A DNA stretch of 5,138 bases. Source: Microbacterium sp. GTDB lineage: Bacteria > Actinomycetota > Actinomycetes > Actinomycetales > Microbacteriaceae. The stretch spans positions 1 to 5,138 of the forward strand of contig JAJUIM010000160.1 in the NCBI GenBank assembly GCA_029267645.1, given 5' to 3'. Numbering within the stretch: position 1 is the stretch's first letter; every line of letters begins with the position of its first letter. The notes below the pieces were generated by a model. That model was not told the DNA's origin and searched no databases. It was given only the letters and a program-made list of their open reading frames with translations. This document shows positions 1-5,138 of this stretch, piece by piece. Both the position numbers and the translations under genes were made by a program.

Positions 1-405
1 ATAGTCGACGCTGTTCAGCAGCAGATTCCAGTTCTGCACGTACAGCGCCGAGGAGGTGACCTCGCCGAGGAACTGCGGCCAGAGCGCGTTCGGCGCCCAG
101 ATCACGGTCGCGAACGCGACGAGGAGGAGCACGAGCAGCGATGCAGGCAGCAGCCGCGCGGCGCGACGCGCCCAGAACCGCCCGAGCGCGATACGGCCCG
201 TCGTCGCGCGTTCCCGCACGAGGTGCGACGTGATGAGGTAGCCGCTGATGACGAAGAATACGTCGACTCCGACGAAGCCGCCCGTCAGGCGATTCGGCCA
301 CAGGTGATAGAGCAGGACGCTCATCACCGCAAGCGCCCGCAATGCCTGTATATCGGGCCGGAAGGATCGGGTCGCCGCTCGTCGTGCCTCCGCCCTCGTC
401 GTCAT
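1..405 (-). CDS. OafA/YrhL-type membrane O-acyltransferase (acyltransferase 3 family), N-terminal part only
   Basis: This is the first 135 codons of an integral membrane acyltransferase; the rest lies beyond the left edge. The family moves acetyl or other acyl groups onto surface sugars. The N-terminus has the hallmark FRPDIQALRALAV (residues 15-27), followed by the family's conserved, probably catalytic His34 in LLYHLW. A second motif, GFVGVDVFFVISGYLIT, spans residues 43-59, and RRAARLLPA (80-88) leads into a hydrophobic segment at about 85-104. Hydrophobic stretches at about 22-36, 43-59 and 85-104 fit the first three membrane helices. The start is fixed: an in-frame TAA (420-418) lies five codons upstream and the ATG at 405 is the only start codon after it. 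GGAG (412-409) sits only 3 nt from the ATG, so translation may be coupled to the glycosyltransferase gene ending 12 bp upstream. The motif set resembles members with a C-terminal SGNH domain, but that part cannot be seen. Third positions are A or T in 19 of 135 codons, more than in the neighbours. Confidence 0.93.
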   Translation of the reverse strand, partial: MTTRAEARRAATRSFRPDIQALRALAVMSVLLYHLWPNRLTGGFVGVDVFFVISGYLITSHLVRERATTGRIALGRFWARRAARLLPASLLVLLLVAFATVIWAPNALWPQFLGEVTSSALYVQNWNLLLNSVDY

Positions 406-417
406 GCGCTCCGGGGC

Positions 418-2097
418 TTACCGCGCGAGGATCCGGCGCAGGCCGCGGGCGATGCGGGCGGGCAGCCCGCCGAGCAGGCCGTTCACGCGACGCGCGAGGC
501 GGCCGGCGCGGCCGCCCGTGCGCGCGTTGAGGCTGCGGGCAACGGCGCGCGGGGCCGAGACGGGAGCCTCGGCGCGCTCGGCGCGCACGCGCATCTGGGC
601 GAGCTCGTGCTGCAGCCGCTCGACCTCGGGGTCGACGCGCACCACGCGGTCGCCGAGATGGTCGTTCTCGCGGAGGTCGGAGAGGAGTGCGGCCTCGCTC
701 GAGGCCCACTCGAAGCCGGCGATCTGCGCGACGACGTCCTCGAGCGAGCGGTCGTCCGTGACGTAGGCGCGGGCGCGCTCGACGACGGCGGAGTTCCAGA
801 TCGTGACGGCCTCGTCGTTCGAGTGGCCGGGAGTGAAGAAGCGCATGGCGCCGAGCCACGGCTTGTCCATGCGGCGGTACATCTCCTGCAGACTGCCGCT
901 CGCGAGCTCGACCGTGATCGGCATGTCGACGCGGAACGGGGCGGGGAAGACGCTCTCGGGCCGCTCCTCGGCGAAGATCACGCGGCCGTCGGTGCGGAAC
1001 CACTCGCGCACGAGGTAGAGCTCGTTCATGGGGTCGGCGAGCATGCGGCGCCGGCCCTCGTGCAGCTCGGACCAGGGCCCGACGAGCACGACGTGGACGT
1101 CGGTCTGCGTGTTGTTGAGGATCCGGTCGATCGCGGGCCGCGCGTACTTCGCCGTCTCGGGCGTCACCTCGGTGACGACCTTGATGAGCGGCACCTCCCA
1201 GATGCGGTTGTCGGCCTTGCGGCGGTAGCGGGGGATCGCCATGCGCTGCGCGAAGTGGACGTCGTTGTGCCAGGCGACGAGCTCGCCCTGGTGCTGCACG
1301 GTGCCGGGCCCCATGTGCCACGAGCGGGCGTCGTGGGCGGGGATGAACACGGCGCCGGCCTGCCACAGCTGGTAGGCGATCTCGGTGTCCTCGCCGAGGT
1401 GCAGGCGCGTGTCCTGGCCGAAGGTGCGGTCGTACACGGCGCGCGTCACGGTCGCGCAGGCGCCCATGTGCGTCGAGTAGTTGCGCCCGTCTGAGTCGTT
1501 GAGGTCGTCGGTCTTGCGGTAGATCTCCTTCGACCAGTGCTCGTGCAGCGTCGTCGGGTCGTAGTCGTCGCCGATCGTGCCCTCGAGCACCTTGCGGTAG
1601 ACCTCTTCGGGCGTGTAATCCCACTCCTCGATGAAGCCCTTTTCGCCGATCGTGGCCGCCTCGGGGATGAAGTGCGCCCACTTCGCGTGCTGGCGCACGT
1701 TGTCGCGGAAGAGGATCATGTCCGAGTCGCACCAGTAGATGATGTCGCCCGTCGTCGCCTTGATGCCGATGTCGGTGGCGTTCGAGCGGCCCCAGCCGTC
1801 GCTGACCTCGTGGATGCGGATGAGACGCGTGTTCTTGGGGGCGTACTCGCCGATCACGACGGGCTCCTCGCCGCCGCCGTCGTCGAGCACGACGACCTCC
1901 ATGAGGTCCTCGGGGTAGTCCTGCGCGGCGAGCGACGCGAGCGTGAACTCGAGCGTCTTGCTCTTGTAGGCGGGGATGATGACGGAGACCGACATGGTCG
2001 GCTGCCAGTCGTCGGGAACGGTCCCGTCGAAGACATCGCGCCAGCGGTTGCGGGAGACAATCACGGGCGCTTCGGTGCGGAGATCGGCGGAAGTCAC
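418..2097 (-). CDS. Family 2 glycosyltransferase with extra C-terminal domain and basic tail
   Basis: This 559-residue cytoplasmic or membrane-associated enzyme should transfer a sugar from a nucleotide sugar to a growing surface glycan; donor and acceptor are unknown. The GT-A core opens with SVSVIIPAYKS (36-46) and the nucleotide-binding LDDGGG (71-76). It continues with GWGRSNATDIGIKATTGDII (101-120) and the metal-binding DSD (124-126). HMGACATVTRAVY (210-222), GEDTE (235-239, likely acceptor base) and SWHMGPG (259-265, likely metal-ligand His261) follow. Residues about 305-450 form a second domain I do not recognise, including VELASGSLQEMYRRM (396-410). Residues 488-511 look like a short coiled coil. 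From Ser514 to the end there are 12 arginines and no acidic residue, suggesting a membrane-binding amphipathic tail. A core alone is usually about 250-330 residues, so this protein is long. The start is GTG at 2097: an in-frame TAA (2109-2107) lies just upstream, there is no Shine-Dalgarno, and a -10-like hexamer sits 6 nt away. A second in-frame GTG 11 codons later (Val12) is possible. It is probably cotranscribed with the acyltransferase downstream. Confidence 0.94.
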   Translation of the reverse strand: MTSADLRTEAPVIVSRNRWRDVFDGTVPDDWQPTMSVSVIIPAYKSKTLEFTLASLAAQDYPEDLMEVVVLDDGGGEEPVVIGEYAPKNTRLIRIHEVSDGWGRSNATDIGIKATTGDIIYWCDSDMILFRDNVRQHAKWAHFIPEAATIGEKGFIEEWDYTPEEVYRKVLEGTIGDDYDPTTLHEHWSKEIYRKTDDLNDSDGRNYSTHMGACATVTRAVYDRTFGQDTRLHLGEDTEIAYQLWQAGAVFIPAHDARSWHMGPGTVQHQGELVAWHNDVHFAQRMAIPRYRRKADNRIWEVPLIKVVTEVTPETAKYARPAIDRILNNTQTDVHVVLVGPWSELHEGRRRMLADPMNELYLVREWFRTDGRVIFAEERPESVFPAPFRVDMPITVELASGSLQEMYRRMDKPWLGAMRFFTPGHSNDEAVTIWNSAVVERARAYVTDDRSLEDVVAQIAGFEWASSEAALLSDLRENDHLGDRVVRVDPEVERLQHELAQMRVRAERAEAPVSAPRAVARSLNARTGGRAGRLARRVNGLLGGLPARIARGLRRILAR

Positions 2098-2103
2098 TCG
2101 GGC

Positions 2104-2109
2104 AGTTTA
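2104..2109 (-). promoter_or_regulatory. Candidate -10 hexamer for a leaderless GTG-start gene (TAAACT)
   Basis: Read on the minus strand, the sequence TAAACT, then GCCCGA, then GTG, places a TANNNT hexamer exactly 6 nt before the glycosyltransferase start codon. That is the spacing expected if transcription begins at the start codon itself, a common arrangement in actinobacteria. No Shine-Dalgarno sequence is present upstream of the GTG. No TTGACA-like -35 box is visible at the usual 16-19 bp distance, so the call rests on the hexamer and its spacing. Confidence 0.45.
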
Positions 2110-2199
2110 ACCATCCTGTAACGGTCGCCCCTCAGAGAACGCCGATATCGCGGAATCGCTCTCACACGCGCCGTCCGGGCAGCGCGGGAGTGCGCTGGA

Positions 2200-2205
2200 T
2201 AAGAT
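2200..2205 (+). promoter_or_regulatory. Candidate -10 hexamer for a leaderless ATG-start gene (TAAGAT)
   Basis: TAAGAT, followed by the 6 nt GCCGAC and then ATG at 2212, has the same geometry as the divergent promoter on the other strand. The nearest purine-rich run, GGGAG at 2186-2190, is more than 20 nt from the ATG and too far to be a ribosome binding site. Leaderless initiation at or next to the ATG is therefore the simplest reading. A 5-bp inverted repeat (AGCGC 2181-2185, GCGCT 2192-2196) lies just upstream of the hexamer and could be an operator, or chance. No clear -35 box is seen. Confidence 0.5.
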
Positions 2206-2211
2206 GCCGAC

Positions 2212-3294
2212 ATGTCCTCCGCGCCCGCTGATCGCCGCATCTTCAACTTCCCGGGGTGGCACGACAACCCCTACGTGCAGCTGCTGCAGTCGGAGGTCGT
2301 GGCCCGCGGCTATGAGCTCGCTGGGCGCCCCGATTTCTTCGACGCGATGGTGGAGCTCACCTCGCCCGAGCGGCGCGGCGTGATCCACGTGCAGTGGCCG
2401 AGCCCCGTGACCGAGTGGGCGGAGTCGTCGCAGGACGCGACGCGGCGCGTCACGCTTTTCCTCGACGCGCTCTTCAGCGCCAAGCAATGGGGGCGCAAGA
2501 TCATCTTCACGCTGCACAACGTGCTGCCGCATGACACGCGCTTCGAGGGGCAGGCCGTGCGGCTGCACGAGGGCCTCGTGCGGCACGCCGACGTCATCCA
2601 CACGATCTCGCCGCACACGGCCGAGCTCGCGGCGGAGAAGTACGAGGTCCCGGCCGAGAAGGTCGTCGAGATCCCGCACTCGAGCTACGACGGCATCTAC
2701 GGTCCCGCCCTCGCGCAGGACGAGGCGCGGGCGAAGCTCGGCGCCCGCCCCGACAGCACGGGCGTGCTCTTCTTCGGCTGGATCCGCCCCTACAAGGGCA
2801 TCGAGCACCTCGTCGCCGCGTCGCGGATCGCGAGCGAGCACGGCGCCGACATCGAGGTGCTCCTCGCGGGGCGGCCGCAGGGCCATGTCGACCACCTGCT
2901 CGACGAGCTCGAGCAGGGGCCCGCGACGGTCACGAGCCACCTCAAGCGCGTGCTGCCGGAGGACGTGCCCGTGTGGTTCGGCGCGGCCGACGTGCTCGTG
3001 CTGCCGTATCGGGCGATCCTCAACTCGGGCAACATGTTCCTCGCGGCCACGTACGGCGTGCCCGTGATCTTCCCGGACGAGCCGCACCTCGTGGCCGAGT
3101 TCGGCGGCGAGGAGTGGATCCGCTTCTTCGACCGCGCGGACGCCGACGCGTCGCTCGCGTCGCTCATCGAGGATCCCTGGTTCCGGCGCCCCGAGGCGCG
3201 CGAGGCGGCGCGCCGCTTCGCCGACGCGCGGCCGCCGCAGCGCATGGCCGAGCAGTACGCCGACCTCGTGACGTCACTCGAACAGCGCGCCTGA
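2212..3294 (+). CDS. GT-B fold, GT4-like glycosyltransferase
   Basis: This 360-residue soluble protein is the usual length for a GT4-type enzyme, which transfers a sugar from a nucleotide sugar with a GT-B fold of two Rossmann domains. The N-terminal acceptor half has FPGWHDNPY (14-22), HVQWPSP (59-65), FTLHNVLPHD (99-108) and HADVIHTISPHTAEL (125-139). The C-terminal donor half starts with FFGWIRPYKGIEHLV (187-201), whose Arg192 and Lys195 match the diphosphate-binding Arg/Lys of the family. ADVLVLPYRAILNSG (259-273) and YGVPVIFPDEPHL (281-293) follow. The canonical EX7E glutamate pair is not present where expected; the PYR-x-x-x-NSG loop replaces it. No signal peptide or membrane segment is visible. 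The ATG at 2212 starts just before the first conserved strand (RIFNFPG) and has a -10-like hexamer 6 nt upstream but no Shine-Dalgarno. Only 14 of 360 codons end in A or T. It precedes a second glycosyltransferase by 68 bp on the same strand and is divergent from a third. Sugar specificity cannot be read from the sequence. Confidence 0.92.
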   Translation: MSSAPADRRIFNFPGWHDNPYVQLLQSEVVARGYELAGRPDFFDAMVELTSPERRGVIHVQWPSPVTEWAESSQDATRRVTLFLDALFSAKQWGRKIIFTLHNVLPHDTRFEGQAVRLHEGLVRHADVIHTISPHTAELAAEKYEVPAEKVVEIPHSSYDGIYGPALAQDEARAKLGARPDSTGVLFFGWIRPYKGIEHLVAASRIASEHGADIEVLLAGRPQGHVDHLLDELEQGPATVTSHLKRVLPEDVPVWFGAADVLVLPYRAILNSGNMFLAATYGVPVIFPDEPHLVAEFGGEEWIRFFDRADADASLASLIEDPWFRRPEAREAARRFADARPPQRMAEQYADLVTSLEQRA

Positions 3295-3318
3295 CCGCAA
3301 CGCCATACGACCCCCGGG

Positions 3319-3324
3319 TAGCCT
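3319..3324 (+). promoter_or_regulatory. Possible -10 hexamer upstream of the last gene (TAGCCT)
   Basis: TAGCCT in the 68-bp gap between the two plus-strand glycosyltransferase genes fits TANNNT and would give a leader of about 30 nt before the ATG at 3363. There is no recognisable -35 box. One such hexamer is easily found by chance, and the gene could simply be read from the upstream promoter. Confidence 0.25.
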
Positions 3325-3350
3325 GTGTGCGCCCGACACCCCCGAGCTCT

Positions 3351-3356
3351 GGGAGG
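3351..3356 (+). promoter_or_regulatory. Shine-Dalgarno site fixing the start of the last gene
   Basis: GGGAGG followed by the 6-nt spacer CACTGG before ATG at 3363 is a strong ribosome binding site at good distance. It favours this ATG over the in-frame GTG at 3327, which lacks such a site. It also sets this gene apart from the two divergent glycosyltransferase genes, which have no Shine-Dalgarno sequence. Confidence 0.8.
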
Positions 3357-3362
3357 CACTGG

Positions 3363-5138
3363 ATGCGACGATCCGCCCGCACCGCCGAGACCGACGGCGC
3401 GCGCCGACTCGAGACGCCCGAGGACGTCGCGTCGGCGATCGGCGTCGACGCGGAGGATCCGCGCATCGAGGTCGAGGCGGCCGACGTCGACCTGCTGCGT
3501 CACCTCGCGCTGCCGCGCAACCCCGAGCGTCGCACGACCGAGCTGAAGGTCGTGCTCGCGCACTGGGAGGCGCCCGTGCCGCGCTGGCGGGGTCGCCTCG
3601 GCCAGGTGCGCGATCTCGCGGGCTACGACGTGCGCTTCGGCAGCCCGAGGGGCGGGGCGGGCGCGGTCGTCCGGACGACGTCGCCACGGCCCGTCTCCGA
3701 GATCGCGAACGCGATGATCTCGCTCTTCACGCCGAACACGCCGTTCGCGGGCGCGGGGTTCCCGCTCGTCGCGGCGGCCGACGGGGCTGGCGAGGAGATC
3801 CTGCCGCTCCTGCCGACGCGATCCGTGCCGCCGCTCGAGCCGATGGTCGACCGGCTGCAGGGGGTGGGGCTGAAGCGCGCCGACGTGCTGATCGGCGGCC
3901 CGCGCCGCCTCGCCGACGAGCTCGCGACGCACCATATCCCCACGCTCGAGGCCGCGCACGGTCATCCGCGCACGGAGCTGCCGGTCGTCGACCTCAACGT
4001 GCACAACCCGATCGGGCGCGAGCTGACGTTCAAGCCGTCGCGGCCGGCGCGCCGCCTGACGGTGCGCGGCCGACGCGGCGTCATCGTCGCGGTCGAGGCC
4101 GGCATGGGACACCCGATCGAGTTCGACGTCGAGCGTCCGCTCTCGGCGGCCGTCGTGCGGCAGCTGCGAGGCGTCGAGAGCGTCGACCTGTCGGGCATCG
4201 CGGAGGTGCCCGAGGGGCTCGCGGCGCGTTTCGCCGAGATGGCCGCGACGGACACGATCCTGCACAGCCTGCCCGAGTCGGCGGCGATCCCCGCCGAGGC
4301 GCTCGCGCCCGAGCTCGCGGCGATCATCCGTCGGCCCTACCGGCAGGCGAAGGGGCTCGACCGCGACCTGCGCAGCGTCGAGGCGCGGCGCGTCGCGATG
4401 CGCGAGCACGGCGGATTCTTCCGGCTCGCGTCGTCGATCACGCACGTCACGGGCGAGCGGTACCTGCCGCGCGTGAGCGTGATCCTCTCGACCATGCGCA
4501 GCGAGCTCGTGCCGGGCGTGCTCGAGATGATGGCGCGGCAGACCTATGCCCACATGGAGGTCATCGTCGTCGTGCACGGCGTGCCCGCGCCGTCGCTCGA
4601 GGGGGCCGAGCTCGGCGACCTCGATTACACGATCGTCGAGGTGCCGGACACCGTACTGTTCGGCGGCGCGCTCGCCGAGGGCGTGCGCCGCTCGTCGGGC
4701 GACCTCATCACGAAGCTCGACGACGACGACTGGTACAGCGAGCACCACGTCGCAGACCTCGTGCTGGCGCACCTCTACTCGCGCGCCGACGTCGTCGGCA
4801 AGACGACCGAGTTCCTCTTCTTCGAGGAGGTCGGGCAGACGGTGCACAGGACCTTCGCGACCGAGCGCTACCACGACCAGCTCGCGGGCGGGGCGATGCT
4901 GCTCTCGCGCGCGACGTTCGACGCGCTCGGCGGGTGGCGGCCCACGCCCAACTCAACGGACCGCTCGGTGCTCATCCGCGCGGAGACGCAGGGCCTCGTC
5001 GGCTTCCGCACGCAGAGCCTCGGATACATGTACATCCGCCACGCCTCGAAGCACACGTGGGAGCGCACCGCGAGCCAGCTCGTGCAGGGATCGTTCGAGC
5101 AGTGGCGGGGGTGGCGCTACCCCGAGGTGGGGTACTGA
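3363..5138 (+). CDS. Two-part protein: unrecognised N-terminal region fused to a family 2 glycosyltransferase
   Basis: This 591-residue protein carries its recognisable domain at the C-terminal end. LPRVSVILSTMRS (368-380) opens a GT-A fold. QTYAHMEVIVVVHG (393-406) and SSGDLITKLDDDDWY (444-458) follow, with a four-aspartate run at 453-456 containing the metal-binding DXD. Then come GGAMLLSRATFDALGGWRP (509-527), STDRSVLIRA (531-540, Asp533 a likely acceptor base) and YIRHASKHTW (557-566, His560 a likely metal ligand). Residues 1 to about 360 match no family I recognise. They hold alternating strand-like and helical stretches, such as TELKVVLAHWEAP (59-71), NAMISLFTPNTPFAGAGFPL (116-135), ADVLIGGP (173-180), VDLNVHNPIGREL (209-221) and VESVDLSGIAEVP (271-283). 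There are no clear membrane segments and no signal peptide. An arginine-rich linker (about 322-356) joins the halves. The role is probably sugar transfer in surface-glycan synthesis on the cytoplasmic side. A Shine-Dalgarno (3351-3356) supports the ATG at 3363. The stop TGA is the last codon of the window, so the downstream context is unknown. Confidence 0.9.
   Translation: MRRSARTAETDGARRLETPEDVASAIGVDAEDPRIEVEAADVDLLRHLALPRNPERRTTELKVVLAHWEAPVPRWRGRLGQVRDLAGYDVRFGSPRGGAGAVVRTTSPRPVSEIANAMISLFTPNTPFAGAGFPLVAAADGAGEEILPLLPTRSVPPLEPMVDRLQGVGLKRADVLIGGPRRLADELATHHIPTLEAAHGHPRTELPVVDLNVHNPIGRELTFKPSRPARRLTVRGRRGVIVAVEAGMGHPIEFDVERPLSAAVVRQLRGVESVDLSGIAEVPEGLAARFAEMAATDTILHSLPESAAIPAEALAPELAAIIRRPYRQAKGLDRDLRSVEARRVAMREHGGFFRLASSITHVTGERYLPRVSVILSTMRSELVPGVLEMMARQTYAHMEVIVVVHGVPAPSLEGAELGDLDYTIVEVPDTVLFGGALAEGVRRSSGDLITKLDDDDWYSEHHVADLVLAHLYSRADVVGKTTEFLFFEEVGQTVHRTFATERYHDQLAGGAMLLSRATFDALGGWRPTPNSTDRSVLIRAETQGLVGFRTQSLGYMYIRHASKHTWERTASQLVQGSFEQWRGWRYPEVGY

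Larger units (their letters stand above)
2098..2211. other. Divergent intergenic control region
   Basis: These 114 bp separate the start codons of two glycosyltransferase genes read in opposite directions. They hold both candidate -10 hexamers, at the outer edges next to each start codon. Between them are a perfect 8-bp palindrome CGATATCG (2143-2150) and the 5-bp inverted repeat at 2181-2196, both short enough to be chance. The stretch around 2104-2121 is visibly more AT-rich than the coding sequence. Transcription of both arms of the locus probably starts here, so a shared regulator could act on both. Confidence 0.6.

Noticed and set aside
453..560. GC-rich repeated-looking bases (gcgcg, cggcg runs) as a repeat array
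   Set aside because: They encode the Arg/Ala/Gly-rich tail of the first glycosyltransferase, and no regular period is visible at the DNA level.
223..1494. 423-codon open frame on the plus strand
   Set aside because: It is antisense to the acyltransferase and the first glycosyltransferase, shows no domain motif, and has the biased composition of a shadow frame.
2143..2150. CGATATCG palindrome in the divergent region as an operator
   Set aside because: Eight bases is short and the flanking bases do not extend the symmetry. It is mentioned only as part of the intergenic description.
2107..3087. 326-codon open frame on the minus strand
   Set aside because: It is antisense to the GT4-like gene and covers the divergent promoter region; its composition is that of a mirror frame with no recognisable motif.
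3268..3277. Perfect 10-bp palindrome GTGACGTCAC
   Set aside because: It lies inside the GT4-like coding sequence, and a palindrome of this length is expected about five times by chance in a window of this size. Nothing else supports an operator.
2973..3362. Extension of the last gene upstream into the GT4-like gene
   Set aside because: The frame is open, but the extension overlaps the motif-rich end of the GT4-like gene, is arginine-rich with no domain signal, and the ATG at 3363 has its own strong Shine-Dalgarno. The in-frame GTG at 3327 has none.
3295..3362. Terminator between the two plus-strand glycosyltransferase genes
   Set aside because: I see no stable stem-loop and no T-run in this 68-bp gap; the genes may be cotranscribed.
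2790..4874. 694-codon open frame on the minus strand
   Set aside because: It runs antisense to two glycosyltransferase genes with clear motifs. Its translation is a low-information run of Arg, Asp, Glu, His and Val, typical of the mirror frame of a GC-rich gene.

Overview
The window is very GC-rich (about 70% by eye). Its genes take G or C at nearly every third codon position, two starts look leaderless, and several proteins are rich in arginine and alanine. This fits a high-GC actinobacterium. The glycosyltransferase sequences look to me like those of Microbacteriaceae, but that family-level placement is an inference.

The four supported genes are arranged divergently around a 114-bp intergenic region (2098-2211). 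To the left, on the minus strand, lie a two-domain family 2 glycosyltransferase (2097 to 418) and, 12 bp downstream, the N-terminal 135 codons of an OafA/YrhL-type membrane acyltransferase that runs off the left edge (405 to 1). To the right, on the plus strand, lie a GT-B fold, GT4-like glycosyltransferase (2212-3294) and, after a 68-bp gap, a 591-residue protein (3363-5138). That protein joins about 360 residues I do not recognise to a C-terminal family 2 glycosyltransferase domain. Its stop codon is the last three bases of the window. There is no gene-free stretch over 300 bases, and I see no RNA gene, mobile element, CRISPR array or convincing terminator.

Three glycosyltransferases with an O-acyltransferase is the usual content of a locus that builds and decorates a cell-surface glycan (capsule, exopolysaccharide or a cell-wall-linked glycopolymer). 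The glycosyltransferases lack signal peptides and should act on the cytoplasmic side. The acyltransferase is an integral membrane protein that would move acyl groups onto the glycan. No polymerase, flippase or sugar-nucleotide synthesis gene is visible here, so the glycan cannot be named and the locus probably continues on both sides.

The points most worth a second look are the paired divergent promoters, each with a TANNNT hexamer exactly 6 nt before the start codon; the unrecognised N-terminal half of the last protein; the extra domain and acid-free arginine-rich tail of the first glycosyltransferase; and the absence of the usual GT4 glutamate pair in the GT-B enzyme. I found no clear sign of an exotic new system; the region reads as an accessory surface-glycan locus.
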